63,117 nt of DNA. Source: Pseudomonadota bacterium. GTDB lineage: Bacteria > Desulfobacterota > Desulfovibrionia > Desulfovibrionales > Desulfovibrionaceae. The stretch covers positions 1 through 63,117 of the forward strand of contig JAEXRD010000113.1 in NCBI GenBank assembly GCA_023438245.1, in the 5' to 3' direction. A model generated the notes under the pieces. The model saw only the letters and a list, made by a program, of their open reading frames with translations. It was not told the DNA's origin and did no database searches. Made by a program: the position numbers and the translations under genes. Positions within the stretch are counted from its first letter, which is position 1. Every line of letters starts with the position of its first letter. Positions 15,826 to 23,339 of the stretch are shown one piece after another.

Positions 15826-15923
15826 GGGGGCTTCCTCCGGGAAGGGGTTGTCCGCGGGCGGCCAGAATCCTGCGCCCGGCGGGGGACATGGAGGAAGCAT
15901 TGCCGAAGAATCGGGAACAATAC

Positions 15924-15939
15924 TGTCGGCTGGCTGACG
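15924..15939 (-). promoter_or_regulatory. Candidate CooA operator upstream of cooS
   Basis: TGTCGGCTGGCTGACG matches the known CooA half-site pattern TGTCR-N6-YGACA at nine of ten positions (the final A is G). It lies 99 bp upstream of the cooS start codon. It is the only such site I saw between tRNA-Sec and cooS. Proposed from pattern and context. Confidence 0.5.
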
Positions 15940-16008
15940 AAGCGGGCCGAAAAAGGAGGATTTGAGCGAAAAATTTGGGAAAAAAAGATGAAAAAAGCGG
16001 AGAGGGGG

Positions 16009-16102
16009 TGGCGGAAGCGTATAGGAGTCGAACCTACCGAACGCCTCTCGACGTTCCACTGGATTTGAAGTCCAGGCGCCACACCGGTGACGATACGCTT
16101 CC
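16009..16102 (-). tRNA. selC: Selenocysteine tRNA (anticodon UCA)
   Basis: A 94-nt tRNA read on the minus strand, with an 8-bp acceptor stem (GGAAGCGT/ACGCTTCC), encoded CCA at 16009-16011 and a G discriminator. The loop CTTCAAA gives anticodon TCA (16066-16068). A long extra arm (GGAACGTCGAGAGGCGTTC) and long acceptor stem are the hallmarks of bacterial tRNA-Sec. Its presence shows the organism decodes UGA as selenocysteine, as expected for sulfate reducers with selenoprotein formate dehydrogenases and hydrogenases. No selA or selB lies nearby. Confidence 0.96.
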
Positions 16103-16121
16103 ATGGCTTGCGCGGAAGGCT

Positions 16122-16150
16122 CTCATATCCGGTTCGCGGGTGCAGCGCAA
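16122..16150 (-). promoter_or_regulatory. Candidate promoter of tRNA-Sec
   Basis: On the minus strand TTGCGC (16145-16150) and TATGAG (16122-16127) are separated by 17 bp. The -10 ends about 20 bp before the mature tRNA 5' end. Confidence 0.45.
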
Positions 16151-16175
16151 GGCGGGAAGCTGTGCCGGCAGGCTC

Positions 16176-16203
16176 TTGCTTTTTCGAAACTATGGCTTAT
16201 CTT
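16176..16203 (+). promoter_or_regulatory. Candidate promoter of the ftsH run
   Basis: TTGCTT (16176-16181) and TATCTT (16198-16203) are separated by 16 bp, about 100 bp before ftsH. It is the best sigma-70-like pair in the gap between tRNA-Sec and ftsH. Confidence 0.4.
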
Positions 16204-16303
16204 GGAGCGCAGAGTTACACCCGGCGGCGACGCCAGGCCACATGCCAGGCCGGTTTCGCCGCCCCACGCGCACCCTTACCGCGCCCCACCGGAGGTCTCC
16301 CTC

Positions 16304-18367
16304 TTGAACAGTTTCACGAAGAATCTTTTGATCTGGGCGACCATCTCCCTGGTCATGGTCGTCCTCTTCAATCTCTTCAGCCAGACGCCCGCCCCGCAGC
16401 TCAAGCTCTCCTACAGCGAGTTTTTGACCCGCGTGAAGGACGGCGAGGTCGTCTCGGTGAAGATCCAGGGCCAGAAGATCACCGGCGTCATGGCCGGTGA
16501 CAAGCGCTTCACCACCTACACGCCCGACGACCCGGAGCTGGTGCCCCAGCTCATCGGCAGCAAGATCCAGGTCACGGCGGAGCCGCCCGAGGAATCGCCC
16601 TGGTACATGACGCTGCTCGTGTCCTGGTTCCCCATGCTGCTGCTCATCGCGGTGTGGATCTTCTTCATGCGCCAGATGCAGGGCGGCGGGGCCGGAGGCA
16701 AGGGAGCCATGAGCTTCGGGCGCTCCAAGGCCCGCCTGCTGTCCGAGGACACGCAGAAGGTCACCTTCGAGGACGTGGCGGGCGTGGACGAGGCCAAGGA
16801 GGAGCTCTCCGAGATCGTCGACTTCCTGCGCGAGCCCAAGAAATTCACCCGCCTGGGCGGGCGCATCCCCAAGGGCGTGCTGCTGGTGGGCCCCCCGGGC
16901 ACCGGCAAGACGCTCTTGGCCCGCGCCGTGGCCGGCGAGGCCGGAGTGCCCTTCTTCTCCATTTCCGGCTCGGACTTTGTGGAAATGTTCGTGGGCGTGG
17001 GCGCGGCGCGCGTGCGCGACCTGTTCATGCAGGGCAAGAAGAACGCCCCCTGCCTCATCTTCATTGACGAAATCGACGCCGTGGGCCGCCAGCGCGGCAC
17101 CGGCATGGGCGGCGGCCACGACGAGCGCGAGCAGACGCTCAACCAGCTGCTGGTGGAGATGGACGGCTTCGAGTCCAACGAGGGCGTCATCCTCATCGCC
17201 GCCACCAACCGCCCGGACGTGCTGGACCCGGCGCTGCTGCGCCCCGGCCGCTTCGACCGCCAGGTGGTGGTGCCCACCCCGGACGTGCGCGGACGCAAGC
17301 GCATCCTGGCCGTGCACACCCGCAAGAGCCCCCTGGCCGAGGAAGTGGACCTGGACGTGCTCTCGCGCGGAACTCCCGGCTTCTCGGGCGCGGACCTGGA
17401 AAACCTGGTCAACGAGGCGGCCCTGCACGCCGCCAAGCTGGGCAAGGACCGCGTGAACATGAGCGACTTCGAGGAGGCCAAGGACAAGGTGCTCATGGGC
17501 AAGGAGCGCAGGAGCATCATCATCTCCGAGGAGGAGAAGAAGACCACCGCCTACCACGAGGCCGGTCACGCCCTGGTGGCCAAGCTCATCCCCGGCACCG
17601 ACCCCGTGCACAAGGTCACCATCATCCCGCGCGGCATGGCCCTGGGCCTGACCCAGCAGCTGCCCGTGGACGACCGCCACAACTACTCGCGCTCCTACCT
17701 GGAGAACATGCTGGCCATGTTCTTCGGCGGCCGCGTGGCCGAGGAGCTGGTGCTGGGCCAGCTCACCACCGGAGCCAGCAACGACATCCAGCGCGCCACC
17801 AAGATGGCCCGCAACATGGTCTGCCAGTGGGGCATGAGCGACAAGTTCGGCCCCATGAGCTACGGCGACGACGGGCAGCAGGTGTTCCTGGGCCGCGACT
17901 TCATGCAGCACAAGGACTACAGCGAGGAGACCGCCCGGCTCATCGACGCCGAGATCCGCCACTTCGTGGACCAGGGCTACCAGCGCGCCCGCACGCTGCT
18001 CAGCGAGAACATGGACTGCCTGCACAAGATCGCCGAGGCCCTGCTGGAGCGCGAGACCATCAGCGGCGAGGACATCGACCTGATCATGAAGGGCGAGCCC
18101 CTGCCCCCGGTGACCGAGGAAGGCGCCAACCGCCGCGCCGCGGCGCTGGCCTACTCGGACATGAGCCGCAAGTTCGGCGAGGCCCAGTCCGGCGCTGTGG
18201 CGGCCAGCCCCTCGGGCTTCGGCCCCGGTTCGCCGACCTCCGCCGGTGGCCCGGCCAAGCCCGGCGACCCGCAGTCCGGCGCCGAGCCCGACTTCAAGCT
18301 GGAGGAGGCGCCGCCCGCGCCCAAGCCGGTCAAGAAGCCACCCCGCGACGATCAGGACGACGAATGA
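16304..18367 (+). CDS. ftsH: ATP-dependent zinc metalloprotease FtsH
   Basis: A 687-residue membrane AAA+ protease that degrades misfolded membrane proteins and regulatory proteins. The TTG at 16304 is chosen because GGAGG lies eight bases upstream and the first residues (NSFTKNLLIWATISLVMVV) form the expected first membrane helix. A periplasmic segment follows, then a second helix near 105-123. GPPGTGKT (about 196-203) is Walker A, FIDEIDAVGRQR is Walker B, and HEAGH (about 417-421) binds zinc. The C-terminal tail is rich in proline, glycine and charged residues and variable. Its TGA overlaps the folP ATG by four bases, as in the classic ftsH-folP order. Confidence 0.97.
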   Translation: MNSFTKNLLIWATISLVMVVLFNLFSQTPAPQLKLSYSEFLTRVKDGEVVSVKIQGQKITGVMAGDKRFTTYTPDDPELVPQLIGSKIQVTAEPPEESPWYMTLLVSWFPMLLLIAVWIFFMRQMQGGGAGGKGAMSFGRSKARLLSEDTQKVTFEDVAGVDEAKEELSEIVDFLREPKKFTRLGGRIPKGVLLVGPPGTGKTLLARAVAGEAGVPFFSISGSDFVEMFVGVGAARVRDLFMQGKKNAPCLIFIDEIDAVGRQRGTGMGGGHDEREQTLNQLLVEMDGFESNEGVILIAATNRPDVLDPALLRPGRFDRQVVVPTPDVRGRKRILAVHTRKSPLAEEVDLDVLSRGTPGFSGADLENLVNEAALHAAKLGKDRVNMSDFEEAKDKVLMGKERRSIIISEEEKKTTAYHEAGHALVAKLIPGTDPVHKVTIIPRGMALGLTQQLPVDDRHNYSRSYLENMLAMFFGGRVAEELVLGQLTTGASNDIQRATKMARNMVCQWGMSDKFGPMSYGDDGQQVFLGRDFMQHKDYSEETARLIDAEIRHFVDQGYQRARTLLSENMDCLHKIAEALLERETISGEDIDLIMKGEPLPPVTEEGANRRAAALAYSDMSRKFGEAQSGAVAASPSGFGPGSPTSAGGPAKPGDPQSGAEPDFKLEEAPPAPKPVKKPPRDDQDDE

Positions 18368-19281
18368 TCGGCGCGGACGTCTGGAACGTCATGGGGGGCA
18401 GGGCGCTTGGCCCTGCCCCCTTTTTGCTGGCCGGCATCGTCAACGTCACGCCGGACTCGTTCTACGACGGCGGGCGCTACCGGGACCTGGACGCCGCAGT
18501 GGAGCAGGGCCGCGCCCTGGCCCTTCAGGGGGCGCACATCCTGGACATCGGCGGGGAGAGCACCCGGCCAGGAGCCGCCGAGGTCTCCGAGCAGGAGGAG
18601 CTGGCCCGCGTGGTGCCGGTGATCCGCGAGCTCGCGCGCCTGCCGCAGCAGGAGGACTCGGACGGGCCCTACGCCCTGGGCGGGGCCTACGGCTTCGGCG
18701 GCGGCGACTACCCCGTGCTGGCCGTGGACACCTACAAGGCCCAGGTGGCCGCCGAGGCCCTAGACGCCGGGGCCGTCATCATCAACGACATTTCCGCCTG
18801 CCGCTTCGACCCCGCCCTGGCCGACGTGCTGGCCGAAAAAAAGCCCGGCTACGTGCTCATGCACAGCCTGGGGCGGCCCGGCGTCATGCAGGACGACCCC
18901 CGGTACGGGGACGTGGTCGGGGAAATCCTTGCTTTTTTCGAGGAACGCCTGCACTTTCTGACCTCGCGCGGGGTTCCGGAGGCCAACATCGTGCTTGACC
19001 CCGGCGTGGGATTCGGCAAACTGCTGGAGCACAACATGGCCATCCTGCGCTCGATAGAGCGCTTCGGGGCCCTGGGGCGGCCCGTGTACATGGGGCTGTC
19101 CAACAAGTCGCTGTGGGGCAGGCTGCTGGGGCTTCAGCCCGGCGAGCGCCAGACCGCGACGGCGGTGGCCACGGGCCTGCTGGTGGCGCGCGGGGTGCTG
19201 GTGCACCGCGTGCACGAGGTCGGCCAGGCCCGGCAGGCCGCCCTCGTGGCCACGGCCATGAGCCCGGACGCACAGCCATAG
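18364..19281 (+). CDS. folP: Dihydropteroate synthase
   Basis: A 305-residue TIM-barrel enzyme joining 4-aminobenzoate to hydroxymethyl-dihydropterin diphosphate in folate synthesis. GIVNVTPDSFYDGG near residue 24 and DIGGESTRPGA near 60 are the two PROSITE blocks; VDTYKAQVA, IINDIS, LDPGVGFGK and GLSNKS follow. Compared with usual DHPS proteins it carries an extra glycine-rich stretch of roughly 20 residues (about 98-120) before the VDTYK strand. The start is the ATG overlapping the ftsH stop. The cdaA gene follows nine bases later. Confidence 0.95.
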   Translation: MIGADVWNVMGGRALGPAPFLLAGIVNVTPDSFYDGGRYRDLDAAVEQGRALALQGAHILDIGGESTRPGAAEVSEQEELARVVPVIRELARLPQQEDSDGPYALGGAYGFGGGDYPVLAVDTYKAQVAAEALDAGAVIINDISACRFDPALADVLAEKKPGYVLMHSLGRPGVMQDDPRYGDVVGEILAFFEERLHFLTSRGVPEANIVLDPGVGFGKLLEHNMAILRSIERFGALGRPVYMGLSNKSLWGRLLGLQPGERQTATAVATGLLVARGVLVHRVHEVGQARQAALVATAMSPDAQP

Positions 19282-19290
19282 GGAGAAGCG

Positions 19291-20040
19291 TTGGAGACCC
19301 TGATCGGCATCCATATCGCCTGGCGGGAGGCGCTGGACATCCTGCTTGTGGCGGGCATCTACGCCTACATCATCCATCTGGTGCGCGGCACGCGCGCCGT
19401 GGCGGTGATCTACGGCCTGGTGCTGGTGCTGCTGGTCTACTACCTGTCCAACGAACTGGGCCTGTACACGCTGAACTGGCTGCTCACCAATTTCCTGGCC
19501 TCCATCGTGCTCATCATCATCATCCTGTTCCAGGCCGACCTGCGCAAGGCCCTGGCCCAGATGGGCGCGGGCCGCTTCTGGAAAAAGCCGCACCTGGCCG
19601 ACAGCGTGGTGGAGGACCTGGCCCAGGCGGTCATGGCCCTGGCCAAGTCGCGCGTGGGCGCGCTGGTGGTCATCGAGCGGCACATGCCTCTGGGCGACGT
19701 CATCGAGCGCGGCGTGCCGCTGGACGCCCTCATCACCAAGGCGCTCTTGCTCTCCGTGTTCCAGGTGGACACCCCGCTGCACGACGGCGCCGTGGTCATC
19801 CGCCGGGGCCGCGTGGCCGCCGCCGGGTGCATCCTGCCGCTGTCCAGCAAGCTCAAGGCCCAGTCCGTGTTCGGCACGCGCCACCGCGCGGGACTGGGCA
19901 TCAGCGAGGAATCCGACGCCCTGGCCATCATCGTCAGCGAGGAGCGCGGCACCGTGTCCTTCGCCATGAACGGCCGGCTCACCACTTCCTTAAACGACGT
20001 GCGCCTGCGCCGCGTCATCAAGAACGCCCTGGAGCGGTAG
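19291..20040 (+). CDS. cdaA: Diadenylate cyclase CdaA
   Basis: A 249-residue membrane enzyme that makes cyclic di-AMP from two ATP. Three hydrophobic segments lie before about residue 85. The DAC domain follows, with the signature DGA (165-167) and RHR (197-199), plus GISEESDALAIIVSEERG. The TTG at 19291 is preceded by GGGAGA, which supports it as start; no ATG gives a full first helix. It is followed by cdaR and glmM, the same cdaA-cdaR-glmM order known from Firmicutes, where CdaR and GlmM modulate CdaA. Here the trio sits inside an ftsH-folP-glmM frame more familiar from Proteobacteria. Confidence 0.95.
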   Translation: METLIGIHIAWREALDILLVAGIYAYIIHLVRGTRAVAVIYGLVLVLLVYYLSNELGLYTLNWLLTNFLASIVLIIIILFQADLRKALAQMGAGRFWKKPHLADSVVEDLAQAVMALAKSRVGALVVIERHMPLGDVIERGVPLDALITKALLLSVFQVDTPLHDGAVVIRRGRVAAAGCILPLSSKLKAQSVFGTRHRAGLGISEESDALAIIVSEERGTVSFAMNGRLTTSLNDVRLRRVIKNALER

Positions 20041-20049
20041 GGGGGCGGG

Positions 20050-20961
20050 ATGCTGCGCAACTGGAAGGACATCGTCATCGCCCTGGCCCTGGCCATCCTC
20101 ACCTGGTACCTCATCACCGGACGCGAGAAGGTCGAGACCTGGGTGGACATGGGCGTGGAAATGGCCAACGCGCCCGACGGGCTGACCATCCGCAAGGGGC
20201 TCATCAGCAAGATCGAGGTGCGCGTGCGCGGGCCCAAGGGCCTGGTGCGCTCCCTGGACCGCCGCAAGTGGACCTATTCCCTGGACGTCAGCAAGCTCAA
20301 GGTGGGCGACAACCTCGTGGACATCGACCGCGAGCGCATTCCGCTGTCCATGGCCTACGAGGTCATCGAGGTGAAGCCCTCCCGGCTCATCCTCACCGTG
20401 GACAGCATCGTCAAGAAGGAGGTGCCCGTCGCGGCGGAGTGGAAGGGCGCGCTCCGGGCCGACTACCGGCTGCTGGACCTCCAGGTGCAGCCGGAGCATG
20501 TGGAGATCCGCGGCGCGGAGAAGCTGGTGCGCCAGATGAGCCAGGTGCGCGTGGCCGTTCCCGCCGAGTTCGACGAGCCGCCCGCGCAGTGGAGCGAGGA
20601 CGTGCCCATCAAGCTCATCGAGGGGGTGGAGGCCAACCCCGGCCAGGTGCGCGTGACCATGCGCTTCGGCCCGGAGGTCAAGTCCGCCTGGGTGCGCGTG
20701 CCCGTGCGCGTCGAGCTGCCGCCGGACATGGTTCTGGTGAACGCTCCCAAATTTTTGCGTTTGAACGTGGAAGGCCCGGTGAGCCAGATGCGCGAGGCCG
20801 AGGCCGGGCGCGACATCAAGGGGCTGGCGGCGGTGGCCAGGATAGCGCCCGGCGTCAAGGCCGGAACCCTGGCCGCGCCCTATGAGCTGGAGACCCCGCC
20901 CGGCTTCCGCCTGGTGGAGCGTCCCGGCACCACGCTCAGCCTGCGCCTGCGCAAGAAATGA
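20050..20961 (+). CDS. cdaR: CdaR-like YbbR-domain protein
   Basis: A 303-residue protein with one N-terminal membrane helix (about 8-22, IVIALALAILTWYLI) and a large exported part made of YbbR repeats. The repeats are seen as recurring strands such as VRVRGPKGLVRSL, VEIRGAEKLVRQM and LNVEGPVSQMRE. CdaR proteins bind the extracytoplasmic side of CdaA and tune c-di-AMP synthesis. It starts ten bases after cdaA at an ATG behind GGGGGCGGG, so the two are almost certainly co-translated. Function is assigned from fold and position. Confidence 0.88.
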   Translation: MLRNWKDIVIALALAILTWYLITGREKVETWVDMGVEMANAPDGLTIRKGLISKIEVRVRGPKGLVRSLDRRKWTYSLDVSKLKVGDNLVDIDRERIPLSMAYEVIEVKPSRLILTVDSIVKKEVPVAAEWKGALRADYRLLDLQVQPEHVEIRGAEKLVRQMSQVRVAVPAEFDEPPAQWSEDVPIKLIEGVEANPGQVRVTMRFGPEVKSAWVRVPVRVELPPDMVLVNAPKFLRLNVEGPVSQMREAEAGRDIKGLAAVARIAPGVKAGTLAAPYELETPPGFRLVERPGTTLSLRLRKK

Positions 20962-21036
20962 CCCGTTCCGGCGGGGCAGGGGGCGTCGTGAAGGACGCCG
21001 CGCCGCCGCGGCACAGTTCAAGGAGACACCGCACCA

Positions 21037-22389
21037 ATGCGTGACAAGCTTTTCGGCACCGACGGCCTGCGCGGCCGGGTGAACGAGTATCCCATGACCC
21101 CGGACGTGGCGCTGCGCCTGGGCATGGCCGCTGGCCAGCTCTTCCGCAACGGAAGCGGCCGCCACCGCGTCATCATCGGCAAGGACACCCGGCTCTCCGG
21201 CTACGTGTACGAGACCGCGCTCACCAGCGGGTTCTGCGCCCTGGGCATGGACGTGTACCTCGTGGGCCCCATGCCCACCCCGGCCATCAGCTTTTTGACG
21301 CGCAACCTGCGCGCGGACCTGGGCGTGGTCATCTCGGCCTCGCACAACCCCTTCCACGACAACGGCATCAAGTTCTTCGACCGCGACGGCTTCAAGCTGC
21401 CCGACGAGGTGGAGAACAGGATCGCCAAGCTGGTGCTGGCCAAGGAGCCCAAGTGGGACTTCCCCGCGCCGGACCGCGTGGGCAAGGCCAAGCGCCTGCA
21501 GGACAGCTGGGGCCGCTACATCGTCTATCTGCAGCATACCTTCCCGCGCGAGATGACCCTCTCCGGCCTGCGCATCGTGTTGGACTGCGCCCACGGCGCG
21601 GCCTACTACGGCGCGCCCAAGGTCTTCGAGGAGCTGGGCGCGGCGGTGATCCGCGTGGGCGTGGAGCCCAACGGCGTGAACATCAACGAGAAGTGCGGCT
21701 CCCTGCACCCGGAGGTCGTCTCGCGCATCGTGCAGGAGGAGGGCGCGCACATCGGCCTGGCCCTGGACGGCGACGCCGACCGGCTCATCGTGGTGGACGA
21801 GAAGGGCACCGTGCTCGACGGCGACCAGATCATGGCCCTGTGCGCCCAGGACCTCATGGACCAGGGGCGGCTCACCGGCAATACGCTGGTGGCCACGGTC
21901 ATGAGCAACATGGCGCTGGAGCTGTTCATGCAGTCGCGCGGGGGCAGGCTTCTGCGCACGCCCGTGGGCGACCGCTACGTGGTGGAGGCCATGCGCCGCG
22001 AGGGCGCGGTGCTGGGCGGAGAGCAGAGCGGACACCTCATTTTCATGGAGCACGGCACCACCGGCGACGGCACCCTTGCCGCGCTCCAGCTTTTGCGGAT
22101 ACTCTGCCAGACGGGCAAGCCGCTTTCCGAGCTGGCGCACCTCATCGAGCCGCTGCCCCAGGTGCTGGTGAACGTGCAGGTGGAGAGGAAGACGCCCTTC
22201 GAGGAGAATCCGGAGATCGCCCGGGCCGTGGCCGGGGTGGAGAAGGAACTCAAGGGCCGTGGCCGCGTGCTGCTGCGCTACTCCGGCACCGAGCCCAAGG
22301 CCCGCGTCATGGTCGAAGGCGAGGACAGGGGCCGGGTGGAGCAGTACGCCGCCGACCTGGCCGGGCTGCTTAAGCGCGTGCTGCGCTGA
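21037..22389 (+). CDS. glmM: Phosphoglucosamine mutase
   Basis: A 450-residue alpha-phosphohexomutase converting glucosamine-6-phosphate to glucosamine-1-phosphate for UDP-GlcNAc, hence peptidoglycan and lipopolysaccharide. LFGTDGLRG starts the protein. The catalytic serine is S102 in ISASHNPFHDNGIKF, metal-binding DGDADR lies near residue 246, the sugar loop is GGEQSGHLI, and the phosphate loop is RYSGTEPKARVMVEG. Start ATG behind AAGGAGA. It lies 75 bp after cdaR; in Firmicutes GlmM binds and inhibits CdaA, so the arrangement may link wall precursor supply to c-di-AMP. Confidence 0.97.
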   Translation: MRDKLFGTDGLRGRVNEYPMTPDVALRLGMAAGQLFRNGSGRHRVIIGKDTRLSGYVYETALTSGFCALGMDVYLVGPMPTPAISFLTRNLRADLGVVISASHNPFHDNGIKFFDRDGFKLPDEVENRIAKLVLAKEPKWDFPAPDRVGKAKRLQDSWGRYIVYLQHTFPREMTLSGLRIVLDCAHGAAYYGAPKVFEELGAAVIRVGVEPNGVNINEKCGSLHPEVVSRIVQEEGAHIGLALDGDADRLIVVDEKGTVLDGDQIMALCAQDLMDQGRLTGNTLVATVMSNMALELFMQSRGGRLLRTPVGDRYVVEAMRREGAVLGGEQSGHLIFMEHGTTGDGTLAALQLLRILCQTGKPLSELAHLIEPLPQVLVNVQVERKTPFEENPEIARAVAGVEKELKGRGRVLLRYSGTEPKARVMVEGEDRGRVEQYAADLAGLLKRVLR

Positions 22390-22435
22390 TTCTGACCGCA
22401 ATCCCCCGCGCCCCGGACGGGCAAAGGAGAGCATC

Positions 22436-23311
22436 ATGGAAGTGAAGAAGGTCGTCATTCCCGTGGCCGGATGGGGCACGCGCTCGCTGCCCGCGACGAA
22501 GAACATCCCCAAGGAGATGCTGCCCATCTTCAAGAAGCCCGTGGTGCAGTACGTGGTCGAGGAAGCCCAGGCCGCGGGCATCGACACCGTGGTGCTGGTG
22601 ACCAGCCAGAACAAGACCATCATCGAGGACCACTTCGACCACAACCTGACGCTGGAGAACCTGCTGGAGCGCAAGGGCAAGGACGGCCTGCTCAAGGAGG
22701 TGCGCGACGTGGCCGAGATGGTCAACATCATCTCCGTGCGCCAGAAGGTGCAGCTGGGCCTGGGCCACGCCGTGCTCTGCGCCCGCGAGGTGTGCAAGAA
22801 CGAGCCCTTCGCCGTCATGGTGGGCGACGACCTCATGTTCGGCATGAAGCCCGGCATCCAGCAGCTGCTCGACGTCGCCCGCACCGAGAACATGGCCGTG
22901 GTGGGCGTCATCGAGGTGCCGGAGAACAAGGTGGACCGCTACGGCATCATCCAGGGCGAGGAGTTCGCCCCCGGCGTGTACCGCGTGCGCAACCTGGTGG
23001 AGAAGCCGCCCATCGGCCAGGCCCCCTCGCGCCTGGCCATCGTGGGCCGCTACGTGCTGGTGCCCGAGATTTTCGACTACCTGGAGAAGCTGGAGCCCGG
23101 CGTGGGCGGCGAGCTGCAGCTCACCGACGCCCTGCAGGGCCTGGCCGACCGCAACCGCCTGCTGGCCGTGAAGCTGCGCGGACAGCGCTTCGACGCGGGC
23201 GACTGGGTGGAATACCTCACCGCCAACATCTACTTCGCCCTGCACGACGAGGATCTGCACGACGACCTGGTCAAGCGCATCCACGAACTCGTCCCCTGCA
23301 AGGGCAACTAG
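22436..23311 (+). CDS. galU: UTP-glucose-1-phosphate uridylyltransferase
   Basis: A 291-residue nucleotidyltransferase making UDP-glucose. The N-terminal PVAGWGTRSLPATKNIPKEM is the uridylyltransferase signature; QLGLGHAVLCA, MVGDDLM and LVEKPPIGQAPS follow, with C-terminal GGELQLTDALQ and the substrate lysine in AVKLRGQRFDAGDW. Start ATG behind AAAGGAGA. It continues the sugar-nucleotide theme of glmM immediately upstream and probably feeds surface polysaccharide synthesis. Normal length. Confidence 0.96.
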   Translation: MEVKKVVIPVAGWGTRSLPATKNIPKEMLPIFKKPVVQYVVEEAQAAGIDTVVLVTSQNKTIIEDHFDHNLTLENLLERKGKDGLLKEVRDVAEMVNIISVRQKVQLGLGHAVLCAREVCKNEPFAVMVGDDLMFGMKPGIQQLLDVARTENMAVVGVIEVPENKVDRYGIIQGEEFAPGVYRVRNLVEKPPIGQAPSRLAIVGRYVLVPEIFDYLEKLEPGVGGELQLTDALQGLADRNRLLAVKLRGQRFDAGDWVEYLTANIYFALHDEDLHDDLVKRIHELVPCKGN

Positions 23312-23339
23312 GCCCCTTCGGGGCTTTCAGGGGGGAAGC

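Noticed and set aside
15826..16104. N-terminal extension of CooS
   Set aside because: It would run through the tRNA-Sec gene. CooS homology starts at 15825 behind a strong ribosome site.
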